A stretch of 64,000 nucleotides of DNA from Pseudomonas fragi. GTDB taxonomy: Bacteria > Pseudomonadota > Gammaproteobacteria > Pseudomonadales > Pseudomonadaceae. This document shows, piece after piece, positions 54,170 through 63,215 of this stretch (the first letter of the stretch is position 1; each line of letters begins with the position of its first letter). Location: the NCBI RefSeq assembly GCF_025426255.1, contig NZ_CP104861.1, forward strand, positions 2,108,001 through 2,172,000, read 5' to 3'. The translations under genes were made by a program, and so were the position numbers. The notes beneath the pieces were generated by a model that had not been told where the DNA came from, made no database searches, and was given only the letters and a program-made list of their open reading frames with translations.

Positions 54170-56296
54170 ATGCGTCGTACTCTGGTTTCCATCTGTGTGC
54201 TTCAGGCGTTTTCCGCTTCCTCTTGGGCAGAGCAACCTGCAGCCGATAAACCCAGCCTGGAGTTGCAGGCCACTGAAGTCGTCGGCACACCAGACTTTGA
54301 AACCGCGCTGGGGCCAGTGGACGGCTATCGCGCAAGCCGTTCGGCGAGCGCCACGCGTACCGACACTTCGATCCATGAGACGCCGCAGTCCATCAGCGTG
54401 GTGAGCAAAGATGTTGTAGAGGACATCAGTGCCACGCGATTGCAGGATGCGCTGGATTATGCAGGCGGAGTGGGGCGTGCCAACAACTTTGGTGGCCAGG
54501 GCCTAACCACGTTTACGGTGCGCGGGTTTACGACCGGTGAGTTTTATCGCAACGGTTTCCCGATCAACCGTGGCTACCCAAACATGCCGGATGCGAACAC
54601 TATCGAGCGACTCGAAGTGCTCCGGGGGCCGGCGACCATGCTCTATGGCCGTGGAGATCCGGGCGGTACGTTCAACGTCATTTCCAAACAGCCGCTGGCG
54701 GTGCCAACGGTCACCCTGGGTAGCCAACTCGATGACCAGGGAATGAAACGTGGCACGCTGGATGCGTCCGGCCCGCTCGACGAAGAAGGGCGTCTGGCTT
54801 ATCGCTTGAATGTGGTGGGTGAGGGGGGTGACACCTTTCGTGATCATGTCGAGGGCGAACGATACGGCGTGACGCCGGTCATTTCCTGGCAGGCCACTGA
54901 CGATACCAAAGTGATTTTTGAAGGCGACTTCATGCGCAATAATCACCCGCTGGATCGCGGTGTGACGCGCTATCCCAATCAAATCGGCACCGCTTCACGC
55001 GACACCTTCTTCGGCGAAAAAGACGTTGGCAAATTGCACAACGACAACAACATGGCGCAGCTGCGTTTCGAGCATGTGTTGAGCGATAACTGGACGTTGG
55101 GCGGTGGGTTCCAATGGCTCGACGGCACCCTGAAGGGGAATGCCATTGAAGCCAACGGTGTGGCCCCAGACGGACGTACCCTGGGCCGTAACTTCAACTA
55201 CCGTAAGCTGGAGTGGACGGACAAGGACGCCCAGCTCAACCTAACCGGGCACTTCACCGCAGGCGGCTTTGATCACACGTTGCTGATAGGAATCGAGTAC
55301 GAAGATTACGACTACAAGTCGATCATCCAGCGCTCCAGCGGGGAAGTGAGTGCCTACCCGATTGATATCTTCAACCCGGTGTATGGTCAACCTCGTCCTG
55401 CATTGACCCGAACCCCGACGAACGACAAGGAAAACCTCAAGACCTACGCCACTTTCCTTCAGGATCAGGTGGTCTTGACCGAGCGCTTGAAACTCCTGGC
55501 CGGTGCTCGTTTCGAGCGCTTTGATCATGACTATGAAACCTTCGTGCAGGACGGCAAAAGCTGGGAAGCCAGCGGTAATGCCGTGACCCCGCGCGTGGGA
55601 GTGACTTATGACCTCACCGACACCGTGGCCATCTATGCCGACGCGGCTCGCTCGTTCAAACCCAATACCGGTGCCAGTCGCCAGGGCGGTGGTTTTGATC
55701 CGGAAAAGGGCAAGTCGTATGAACTTGGTATCAAATGGGAAGCGCTGGACGATCAGTTGAGTGTCGACGCTGCGATCTATCAGATCGAAAAGAGCAACGT
55801 GCTCACCACCGATCCTGTGGTCTCGACCTTCAGCGTGGCAGCGGGCGAGGTGCGCAGCCGTGGTTTCGACCTGAACGTTGCCGGCAACCTGACCCCGCAA
55901 TGGCGAGTAATCGGTGGCTATGCGTATGTTAATGCCGAGGTGACCAAGGACAACGTCATCAAGTCCGGTACCCGTCTGGCGAACATTCCGAAAAACAGTT
56001 TCAGCCTGCTCAATGTCTATGAGTTCCAGGATGGCGCACTGAAGGGTCTTGGCCTTGGCACCGGCCTGAAGTACGTCGATGAGCGTGCGGGGCAGACGGC
56101 CAACACAGCTTTTTCGATGGGCAGCTATACCGTCGTCGATCTGCTGAGCTACTACAAGGTCAACGACCAGATCAGGCTTAATCTGGATGTTAAAAACCTG
56201 ACTGACGAGGACTATGAGGAGGGTTCGTTCGGCAACGTTTACGCCTATCCGGGGGCGCCGAGAACCGTGCAGGTCGGAATCTCGTACACGTTGTAA
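54170..56296 (+). CDS. TonB-dependent siderophore receptor
   Basis: 708 residues. A signal peptide (MRRTLVSICVLQAFSASSWA, EQ) precedes a TonB-box region (LQATEVVGT), a plug domain with TRTDTSIHETPQSISVVSKD, RLQDALDYAGGV, IERLEVLRGPATMLYGRGDP and a 22-strand barrel ending in the FpvA/FoxA-like sequence DLLSYYKVNDQIRLNLDVKN, RTVQVGISYTL. It imports a ferric siderophore across the outer membrane with TonB energy. ATG 54170 follows AAGG by eight bases; upstream in-frame residues are not signal-like. No FecI/FecR pair is present and no convincing Fur box was found in 53938-54169. It is the last gene before the right-hand repeat. Confidence 0.93.
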   Translation: MRRTLVSICVLQAFSASSWAEQPAADKPSLELQATEVVGTPDFETALGPVDGYRASRSASATRTDTSIHETPQSISVVSKDVVEDISATRLQDALDYAGGVGRANNFGGQGLTTFTVRGFTTGEFYRNGFPINRGYPNMPDANTIERLEVLRGPATMLYGRGDPGGTFNVISKQPLAVPTVTLGSQLDDQGMKRGTLDASGPLDEEGRLAYRLNVVGEGGDTFRDHVEGERYGVTPVISWQATDDTKVIFEGDFMRNNHPLDRGVTRYPNQIGTASRDTFFGEKDVGKLHNDNNMAQLRFEHVLSDNWTLGGGFQWLDGTLKGNAIEANGVAPDGRTLGRNFNYRKLEWTDKDAQLNLTGHFTAGGFDHTLLIGIEYEDYDYKSIIQRSSGEVSAYPIDIFNPVYGQPRPALTRTPTNDKENLKTYATFLQDQVVLTERLKLLAGARFERFDHDYETFVQDGKSWEASGNAVTPRVGVTYDLTDTVAIYADAARSFKPNTGASRQGGGFDPEKGKSYELGIKWEALDDQLSVDAAIYQIEKSNVLTTDPVVSTFSVAAGEVRSRGFDLNVAGNLTPQWRVIGGYAYVNAEVTKDNVIKSGTRLANIPKNSFSLLNVYEFQDGALKGLGLGTGLKYVDERAGQTANTAFSMGSYTVVDLLSYYKVNDQIRLNLDVKNLTDEDYEEGSFGNVYAYPGAPRTVQVGISYTL

Positions 56297-56391
56297 ATTG
56301 ATAGGTCATTGCGTCGAGAAAACACCCCTCGGTTTCATTGAGTCTGTTGTGTCCGGGTAATTTCGGTTTGAGCGAAATTGCCCTTCGAAAG

Positions 56392-56424
56392 GCCGGTTCG
56401 ATTCCGGCTTCGGCCTCCACATTC
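56392..56424 (+). repeat. Putative attR: right 33-bp copy of tRNA-Cys 3' end
   Basis: Identical to 10629-10661 (T arm, acceptor 3' strand, CCA and flank). No tRNA 5' half precedes it: 56297-56391 cannot form the D and anticodon arms, so this is a fragment left by site-specific integration. Confidence 0.75.
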
Positions 56425-56425
56425 G

Positions 56426-56459
56426 AAAGCCCCGTAGACCTTGTTCTACGGGGCTTTTT
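56426..56459 (+). terminator. Rho-independent terminator behind the attR copy
   Basis: AAAGCCCCGTAGA pairs with TCTACGGGGCTTT, followed by T residues. It closely resembles the tRNA-Cys terminator at 10664-10697, as expected for duplicated flanks. Confidence 0.85.
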
Positions 56460-56498
56460 ATTGAGCGCAGGAAAGTGAAGTGTTCCATTGCTTTGAAC

Positions 56499-56612
56499 AT
56501 GCTTGCTGACGCTGGCCAGTTCGACAAGATCACCCTGCGTATCAACGGTGGCCAGAGCGGCGCGGCCGATCGGCAGGCGCTGTATGCCAGAGCGCTTAAG
56601 GTGTTGGCGTGA
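56499..56612 (+). pseudogene. GH19 (chitinase-like) phage endolysin C-terminal remnant
   Basis: From ATG 56499 the frame reads MLADAGQFDKITLRINGGQS, GAADRQALYARALKVLA. The RINGGxxGxADR element is the C-terminal signature of GH19-type phage endolysins; the catalytic part is missing. Its stop overlaps the next small ORF. Confidence 0.65.
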
Positions 56613-56719
56613 AGATCGATGCGGTGGAGTGGGGCGGGGTGCTGCTGATCATCCTGGCCCTGATGGCGGGCAGCGAATGGGCTGCACGGGCGTGGCAGGC
56701 TAGCGCCTGCTGCGATTAG
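56609..56719 (+). CDS. Small phage-type membrane ORF, 36 aa
   Basis: GTG start overlapping the endolysin stop as GTGA. The frame reads VKIDAVEWGGVLLIILALMA, GSEWAARAWQASACCD with one membrane helix. Such proteins follow endolysins in Pseudomonas prophages. Probably non-functional debris here. Confidence 0.45.
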   Translation: MKIDAVEWGGVLLIILALMAGSEWAARAWQASACCD

Positions 56720-56791
56720 CCACACAGATGCGCCATAGTAACGTCCAAGACTGCCAACTCCAGGTCGATGAAATACGCAAGTGGTCCATTA

Positions 56792-59700
56792 TTACACTAA
56801 CGAATCATCTTCCTTGCGATCCATCTCGGTGACCGAGGTCAATCGGGTTAATTTTTGTGCGAGATACATTCGCAAGTCGTCCATATAAGTGAACACCACC
56901 GGAACGAATACCAGACTCAGGACAGTCGACGTGATCAGCCCCCCAATTACAGCAATCGCCATCGGCGCCCGAAAGCCGCTGTCGGCACCACTGCTGAGAA
57001 CCGCGGGGACCATGCCGGCGGCCATGGCGATTGTCGTCATGATGATAGGGCGGGCACGCTCTGCTCCTGAACGCAGAAGTGAGTCTTTGCGCGAAACGCC
57101 TTCGCGGCGCTTTTCATTGGCGAACTCGACCAGAAGAATAGAGTTTTTCGTGACGATGCCCATTAACATCAAGATGCCGATGATCGCGGGAAGGTCGAGT
57201 GCTGCGCCATAGAGCAGCAGGCCTAGAATGGCGCCACCGATGGACAGAGGAAGCGCGACCAGGATAGTGATGGGCTGCAGAAAGTCCTTGAATAGCAACA
57301 CGAGGACGGCATACACCATCAGGATGCCAAAACCCATGGCAACCCCAAACTTGTCGAACATCTCACTCATGTACTCGGCATCGCCATATTCAACACGGTG
57401 CACGCTCTCAGGCAGTGTCTGCAGTACAGGCAAGGTATTGATGCCGTCCAGGGCGTCGCCAAGGGTGACGCCAGAGCTCAGGTCCGCATCCACCGACACC
57501 CGTCGAAGACGGTCAAAGCGCTCGATACGAGCGGGTCCATCCGCGAAGTCGAGTGTGGCGACGGCGTGAAGAGGAACGCTACTGCCATCGTCGGTTGGAA
57601 TGTGCAGATTTCGAAGAATTTTCAGATCACTGCGTGAGCGCTCATCCAGTGCAACGCGAATAGGTATCTGGCGATCGGGCAGGTTGAATCGAGCAGAGCT
57701 TGCATCAACTTCGCCGAGCGTGGCTATGCGAATCATATTTCCGATACTGGCAGCAGATATGCCCACAAGTGCCGCCTCGTGAAGGCGGGGCAAGATCAAC
57801 AACTCCGGACGGGCAAGCGGCTCGTTGACTTGAGTATTGACGATGCCTGCGACGCCTCGCATTTGTCGCTTAAGTTCGTTCGCTGTCTCTGACAGCTCTT
57901 TGGGATCCGCGCTGAGCAGGATTATGGAAACATCACGTGTATCGCTGCCCCCCTGGAATGTGAATCGTATGTCATCGAACTGATTCAGGTCTTGCTGTAA
58001 CGAGTGTTCGAACCCTTTTTGATCCAGCTCCCGTTCGCTCGGGGGCTTGAGGCGGACCAGAAGCATGCCCTTCGTGACATCATTCACACCCGCAGCATCC
58101 TGTCCTCCAGCTAACGTAAATACGGTAATCACTTCCTTGTGTTGGGCGATCTTGCTGCCGACTTCTCGCAGTTTTTGGTCGGTCTGAGTCAGTGGTACAC
58201 CCGGTGTCATCTCGACGTTGACTTGTGTAAGGCTCAGATCGCTAACGGGCAGGAAGCCCGTAGGGAGCAAAGGAATCAAAAGAAGCGAGCCCAGAAGGAA
58301 CGCTACCCCGGCTCCTAGTGCTGCACGGCGATGCTGAAGTGACCATTCCAACAATCTTAGATAGCGTGCCATCAACTTGCCTGGCTGGGCGTGCCTGGCA
58401 TGAACAACTGACTCCACTCCCGACTTTGGCTGCATCAGATAGGCAGCGAGAAGCGGTGTTGCTAGTCTTGCGACCAGCATAGAGGCCAGCACGGCCACGG
58501 AAACCGTAATGCCGAACTGTGTGAAGTAGCGTCCAATGTAGCCGCCAATGAAACTGACCGGAAGAAACACGGCCACAATGGTAGCGGTGATGGCAACGAC
58601 CGCGAAGCCTATCGCACTGGAAGCATCAATCGCGGCTCGGAACGGACGTTTGCCCATATCCAGATGGCGCTCAATGTTCTCAATTTCGACAATGGCATCA
58701 TCGACCAGAATACCGATAACCAATGTCAAGGCCAGTAAGGTGATGCTGTTCAGGGTGTAGCCCAGCAACGCCATGGCGGCGAATGTAGGGAGAATCGACA
58801 ACGGTAGCGCAATGGCCGCGACCAAGGTGGCGCGCCAGTTGCGTAAGAAGAAGAACACCACGATGATCGTCAACCCTGCGCCTTCCAACAGGGTCATCAT
58901 GGACATTTTGTAGCTTGAGCGGGTGTGGTCTACCGTGGAGGCGAACTGTTGGATCTTGAGATCGCCATAGCTCCGTTGCAGGCCAGCAATGGTGTCTTCA
59001 ACGCCCTGAGCAACCACGGTATCGCTGGAACCTTTGGTGCGATAAACGGCAAAGCCGACAACTTCCCGGCCACTTAACCGGGCAAGTTCCCGGCTCTCGC
59101 TACTGGCGTCGCGCACGGTCGCAAGGTCGCCCAAGGTGGCCCACCGCGCCCCTGGTAGAGAAATTGGACGAGTCGCGAGTGCCTCTACGCTTGCGGCGCT
59201 ACCCAGCGTTCTAATGGTTTGTTCGCGGCCGTAAAGAATGATGCGTCCGCCAGGTACATCCACATTGCTCTGCACCAATTGTGTGTTGACCTGTTCGGCG
59301 CTGATGCCTAGTGCTGCAAGACGATCCGGCTTGAGTTCAATCAGGATTTCACGGTTCACGCCTCCCATGCGCTGTACCCGCTGTACGCCGGGTGTCGTGA
59401 GCAATGCTCGGCTGACGGTATCGTCCACGAACCACGAAAGCTCCACGGTACTGCGCTCAGCGGAATCGACTGCGTAATAGAGGATCGCGCCGCCTTCTAC
59501 ATCTACTCGTGAAATGCGTGGTTCCAGTACGGCTGGCGGCAATTCAGCGCGCACCTCGGTGACGGCCTCACGCACGTCACTCGTTGCGCGATCGGGATCG
59601 ACGCCGAGTTGAAATTCAACCGTGGTCAAAGAGGTGCCGTCGCTCAGCGTTGAACTCATATGCCGGATACCGGCAAGCCCGGCAATGGCATTTTCTACGC

Positions 59701-59902
59701 GGCGGGTGACAGCATTTTCCAACTCGCTCGACGCGGCTCCCGGCAGGTTGACAGCCACGGTGACGACGGGAAAGTCCACTCGCGGATTCGCGTTGATGGG
59801 TAAGTCGATGAATGCGCTTATGCCGACGACAGCCAGTAACAAGAACAGAACCAGCGTGGGAATGGGCTGGCGAATGGCCCAAGATGACATCTGGAAATTC
59901 AC
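56792..59902 (-). CDS. RND efflux pump inner-membrane permease
   Basis: 1036 residues, the normal length of AcrB/MexB-like or CusA-like transporters. Twelve helices and two large periplasmic loops are apparent. Family motifs include the opening AIRQPIPTLVLFLLLAVVGI, NPRVDFPVVTVAVNLPGAAS, and the helix-4 acidic pair ILVDDAIVEIENIERHLDMG. A GTG start at 59902 overlaps the adaptor stop as GTGA. The pump exports toxic compounds using the proton gradient. No outer-membrane channel gene is adjacent, so it may share a TolC/OprM-type partner. Confidence 0.93.
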   Translation of the reverse strand: MNFQMSSWAIRQPIPTLVLFLLLAVVGISAFIDLPINANPRVDFPVVTVAVNLPGAASSELENAVTRRVENAIAGLAGIRHMSSTLSDGTSLTTVEFQLGVDPDRATSDVREAVTEVRAELPPAVLEPRISRVDVEGGAILYYAVDSAERSTVELSWFVDDTVSRALLTTPGVQRVQRMGGVNREILIELKPDRLAALGISAEQVNTQLVQSNVDVPGGRIILYGREQTIRTLGSAASVEALATRPISLPGARWATLGDLATVRDASSESRELARLSGREVVGFAVYRTKGSSDTVVAQGVEDTIAGLQRSYGDLKIQQFASTVDHTRSSYKMSMMTLLEGAGLTIIVVFFFLRNWRATLVAAIALPLSILPTFAAMALLGYTLNSITLLALTLVIGILVDDAIVEIENIERHLDMGKRPFRAAIDASSAIGFAVVAITATIVAVFLPVSFIGGYIGRYFTQFGITVSVAVLASMLVARLATPLLAAYLMQPKSGVESVVHARHAQPGKLMARYLRLLEWSLQHRRAALGAGVAFLLGSLLLIPLLPTGFLPVSDLSLTQVNVEMTPGVPLTQTDQKLREVGSKIAQHKEVITVFTLAGGQDAAGVNDVTKGMLLVRLKPPSERELDQKGFEHSLQQDLNQFDDIRFTFQGGSDTRDVSIILLSADPKELSETANELKRQMRGVAGIVNTQVNEPLARPELLILPRLHEAALVGISAASIGNMIRIATLGEVDASSARFNLPDRQIPIRVALDERSRSDLKILRNLHIPTDDGSSVPLHAVATLDFADGPARIERFDRLRRVSVDADLSSGVTLGDALDGINTLPVLQTLPESVHRVEYGDAEYMSEMFDKFGVAMGFGILMVYAVLVLLFKDFLQPITILVALPLSIGGAILGLLLYGAALDLPAIIGILMLMGIVTKNSILLVEFANEKRREGVSRKDSLLRSGAERARPIIMTTIAMAAGMVPAVLSSGADSGFRAPMAIAVIGGLITSTVLSLVFVPVVFTYMDDLRMYLAQKLTRLTSVTEMDRKEDDSLV

Positions 59903-61098
59903 GGTGTTTCCTCGGTCAGATGTGCATCGGCGTCGGAGGTGGTCACAACATCTCCTTCGCGCACAAAAGCGGACGCATTTGCTACTACCCGCTCGCCCGC
60001 TTGCAAGCCCGAGGTGATTTCCAGCAAGGCACCGCTGCGCCGACCGGTTGTCACCATCCTGCGCACGATGATCCCCTTGTCATCGACCTGCATCACGGAG
60101 GCAAGATTGGTATCGATGACAGAAACCGCCCGAGCCGGCAATGTCACGTCGAGCTTGCGTCGTTCCAGGCCTAGCGTCGCTTGAGCATAGGTGCCGACGC
60201 GAAGCAGTTGAGAGTCGCTCAACGCAATGCGCACGCGGCCGAGCCGGGATCTGGCATCAACCTTTGGGGCGACCAATCGAAGGGTTCCCTTCACGGGGGA
60301 AGTAATCCCGGTAATTTGAACGTGAAGCGTTTGTCCTGGTTCAATGTCGATCAGATCGGTTTCCGCCACCTCACCCTCGAATTCGATGAGCCCCTCTCTA
60401 ATCAACCGGAACAGGGGATCGCCACCGCTCAACGAGCCTGCACGTGCCGTGCGCTCTGCGATAACGCCTGCAAAGGGCGCCTGGATGTCGGCCTTGCTCC
60501 GCTGGTGGCGAGCGTCGACCAGTTGCGCGAACGCTTGTTCAACTTCGGCGCGTGCTGCACGAAGGCTAGCCGCTGCAGTGAACGCTTGAGCACGACTCTG
60601 ATCTACCTGCTGCTCACTGACCGCTCCGCTTCCGCTCAGCAGTTCGATGCGTTTGAAGCTGGCTTCTGACTCAGCTTTGACAGCTTCCTGCTGGGCGACT
60701 ATTGCACAGGCACGCGCCCACACTGCTTTGGCTTGACGAACTTGCGCGTCCAGGCTTTGAGTTTCCAGCCTCGCCAGCAACTGACCAGCCTGGACACTGT
60801 CTCCTTCCTCTACTTTTACCTCTGCCACACGCTGCTCCGGCAAGGAGGAACTGATCGCAATTTCCTCGCGTGCAGCGAGCGTTCCATTCAGGAGCAAAGA
60901 GCTATCGAGCATCGCAGGGCCTGCCGTGACTGTGCTGACGCGCAGTGGAGGTATTACCGATGCCGCTGGTTCGTAGGAAGGCCAGAGGAGCCATGCTCCC
61001 AAGCTGACCAGCAGCAGGCTGGCACCCGCCCAAAGCCACAAGCGGTGAGAGCGTGACGCACTAGCAAGGGCGAGGTTCGGGTTCATCGGAGTTTTCAT
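59899..61098 (-). CDS. RND efflux periplasmic adaptor subunit
   Basis: 399 residues from ATG 61098. A membrane anchor (LWLWAGASLLLVSLGAWLLW) precedes a lipoyl/barrel-sandwich half (VAEVKVEEGDSVQAGQLLAR), an alpha-helical hairpin (SGSGAVSEQQVDQSRAQAFT, RHQRSKADIQAPFAGVIAER) and a beta-barrel domain. It bridges the permease to an outer-membrane channel. It is upstream of and translationally coupled to the permease; the frame is open to 61155. Confidence 0.92.
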   Translation of the reverse strand: MKTPMNPNLALASASRSHRLWLWAGASLLLVSLGAWLLWPSYEPAASVIPPLRVSTVTAGPAMLDSSLLLNGTLAAREEIAISSSLPEQRVAEVKVEEGDSVQAGQLLARLETQSLDAQVRQAKAVWARACAIVAQQEAVKAESEASFKRIELLSGSGAVSEQQVDQSRAQAFTAAASLRAARAEVEQAFAQLVDARHQRSKADIQAPFAGVIAERTARAGSLSGGDPLFRLIREGLIEFEGEVAETDLIDIEPGQTLHVQITGITSPVKGTLRLVAPKVDARSRLGRVRIALSDSQLLRVGTYAQATLGLERRKLDVTLPARAVSVIDTNLASVMQVDDKGIIVRRMVTTGRRSGALLEITSGLQAGERVVANASAFVREGDVVTTSDADAHLTEETP

Positions 61099-61219
61099 TG
61101 AGGTAGTCCGAAAAAGCACGTCGCAATGACGGAGAGTAGGGCTTGACGTGCGCACCCGTGCCGCTCCAGCGTTTACTGGAGAAGGGGCGTCAAGCAGGCA
61201 GTGAACCTAGAGAAATGGC

Positions 61220-61810
61220 CTATTCAAGAAATCGTTTGATCATGCGCATCAGCGTTGGCGTATAGGTACTGAACTCGAAGTCCGGATCTAGCACAGAGCG
61301 GGTGACTGCACCATCAATGAGGGCTATTAGCCAAGTGGCGGCAAACTTCGGCTCTAGGGTGGCATCGATCTGACCCTGGACGATGCCCCGTTGCAGAAGC
61401 GCGACCAGATCGTTTTTGATTGCTGCTTCGCTGGCAGCGAACAGCGTTGCTATTTCAGGGTTGCGCATGGATTCGGCGACCACCTCAACGCCGATCTTGG
61501 CGTAGACCGGATCGGCGCACTGCAGCAAGAGACTGTTGACCAAGCGCTCTATCGCCACAATTACATCGGGTTCTGCGGCAAGTTGGGCGAAGCGCTCGCT
61601 CATTTCGCGTCGATCTTCCTCCGCTATGGCCTCAATGATTGCCTGCTTACTGGGGAAGTAGTGAAACAGGTTGCCAGGGCTCATACCCGCAGCTGAACAG
61701 ATCTGGTTGGTCGAAGTGCCGCGAAAGCCTTTCTCGGCGAAGCACACTACAGCTGCCTCGAGGATCTGGTGCAGCTTGGCCTGGTATTTATCAGGATCAA
61801 CTTTTCTCAT
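61220..61810 (-). CDS. TetR/AcrR-family transcriptional regulator
   Basis: 196 residues with a canonical TetR HTH (GFRGTSTNQICSAAGMSPGN, LFHYFPSKQAIIEAIAEED) and a ligand-binding C-terminal domain (TetR_C of the AcrR type). It lies 122 bases upstream of the RND adaptor gene, in the same orientation, so it may be its repressor and may precede it in the transcript. A perfect palindrome, its likely operator, lies 42 bases upstream of its start. Confidence 0.92.
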   Translation of the reverse strand: MRKVDPDKYQAKLHQILEAAVVCFAEKGFRGTSTNQICSAAGMSPGNLFHYFPSKQAIIEAIAEEDRREMSERFAQLAAEPDVIVAIERLVNSLLLQCADPVYAKIGVEVVAESMRNPEIATLFAASEAAIKNDLVALLQRGIVQGQIDATLEPKFAATWLIALIDGAVTRSVLDPDFEFSTYTPTLMRMIKRFLE

Positions 61811-61851
61811 GTCATCTCCGCAGGTGCAGGGCTGTATCTTTATTTACTAGA

Positions 61852-61867
61852 TAGACTACTTAGTCTA
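61852..61867. promoter_or_regulatory. Perfect 16-bp palindrome, probable TetR operator
   Basis: TAGACTA-CT-TAGTCTA forms a perfect dyad in an AT-rich spot just before the TetR gene. This is the size and place expected of an autoregulatory operator. The remainder of 61811-62102 holds nothing else I can name. Confidence 0.65.
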
Positions 61868-62102
61868 TTATTTGGCAGCTCCCACGCAGAGTCAAGCAAT
61901 GCAGCAAAAGGATCTTTCTGTGAGCCGACAGGCGACATCCCATATTTGGCAAAGGCTCCATCTATTGCGGCCGCCCAACGCATGGTTGCCCATGGCAATA
62001 CGCAGCCCTGGCGCGGCGTAACAAACCATAAGCCCGGCTTGATCCGGTACTGACAATTTGGCTCGATTGGCTGCAGCTCATGAAACCTGAAAGGTAGTGA
62101 CT

Positions 62103-63215
62103 ATGCATAAAGTAATCTGGATGAAGCGCTATCGCGGATGGTTGATTTCCATTGTTTGTCTCGTCATGGCTATCGCTTTTTTTGTTCTCTCGCGGCTTGA
62201 TACTTATGGTCTGGATCGCAGAGTAAGCGAGCCTTTTTCATTCGAAGCCAATGGATTACTCCTGGCGGGTACGCTTTGGCTTCCCGATCAAGCTGCAATA
62301 GCGGCAGTCGTTCTGGTGCACGGGGATGGCCCACAAGATCGCACGTCGCAACAAGGTTACGACCCACTCATCAACGCTCTTTTGGATGCTGGCATTGCGG
62401 TTGTTTCGTGGGATAAGCCGGGTATTGGGGGGTCACAAGGAAATTGGCTCAGTCAGTCTATGACTGACCGCTATGTGAACGCGCGCAGTGCGGTCTCTAC
62501 CCTGCGAAGCAAGTTGCAAGGCATCCCGGTAGGTGTGCTTGGATTTTCGCAAGCCGGTTGGGTATTACCTCGCCTTGCACCAACTGAAGCGGACTTTATT
62601 GTGCTTGTTGGAGGCGCCGTGTCCTGGCAGCGACAAGGAGACTATTACACCAGGACGCGGTTGCAACGCACAGGGATGTCAGAGCCTGATGTCGAACGTG
62701 TGATGGCGCAGATGGCGGCAGCCGACGAGCGTTTGTTTGCCTCTTCGCAGGTGCCACCAATTGCCCTGCTGGGCAGTATGAGTCCAGAGCGGTGGGCTTT
62801 TGTACGGCGAAATCTTCACCAGGATGCAACCCATGATTTGCAAGAGCTCAAGGTTCCAGTGCTTGCGTTGTGGGGCGCGGACGATCTGAATGTAAATTCG
62901 GAGGTCAACGCAGAGATCTACCGAAAGACTGTAGGAGGCAACCATCCCGCCAACCGGATTGACGTCATCCCGGATGCAACTCATGGGCTCCTGAAGACGG
63001 CTCCCTACAACACACAACTCACCAGCGAATGGCCCTGGTTCACTACGCTGAGGTTTCTGATGGAAAGTCGTCATGCCTACGCCCCAGGCGCCCTTGAAAC
63101 GATAACCGAGTGGGTGCATGCAAGAGCTGGTGTGACTGGAGGCGCGCTAGCAGGCGGATGTGTTACGCCGCCGAGCCTGCCGCTGGAACCCGTGCCGGAG
63201 CGTCAAAGATGTTGA
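62103..63215 (+). CDS. Alpha/beta hydrolase with N-terminal membrane anchor
   Basis: 370 residues from ATG 62103 with AAGG eight bases before. An anchor/signal helix (GWLISIVCLVMAIAFFVLS) is followed by an alpha/beta hydrolase domain: oxyanion region VVLVHGDGPQDRTSQQGYDP, nucleophile elbow VLGFSQAGWVLPR and a late VIPDATHGLLK with the catalytic His, preceded by LWGADDLNVN with an acid. The likely role is an exported esterase or peptidase-like hydrolase. It converges on and overlaps by 13 bases the next gene. Confidence 0.85.
   Translation: MHKVIWMKRYRGWLISIVCLVMAIAFFVLSRLDTYGLDRRVSEPFSFEANGLLLAGTLWLPDQAAIAAVVLVHGDGPQDRTSQQGYDPLINALLDAGIAVVSWDKPGIGGSQGNWLSQSMTDRYVNARSAVSTLRSKLQGIPVGVLGFSQAGWVLPRLAPTEADFIVLVGGAVSWQRQGDYYTRTRLQRTGMSEPDVERVMAQMAAADERLFASSQVPPIALLGSMSPERWAFVRRNLHQDATHDLQELKVPVLALWGADDLNVNSEVNAEIYRKTVGGNHPANRIDVIPDATHGLLKTAPYNTQLTSEWPWFTTLRFLMESRHAYAPGALETITEWVHARAGVTGGALAGGCVTPPSLPLEPVPERQRC

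Noticed and set aside
56190..56420. Minus-strand frames containing GIEPAFRR / PESNRPFE-like text
   Set aside because: These are the well-known spurious translations of tRNA 3'-end sequence read on the opposite strand, and they overlap the receptor gene end.
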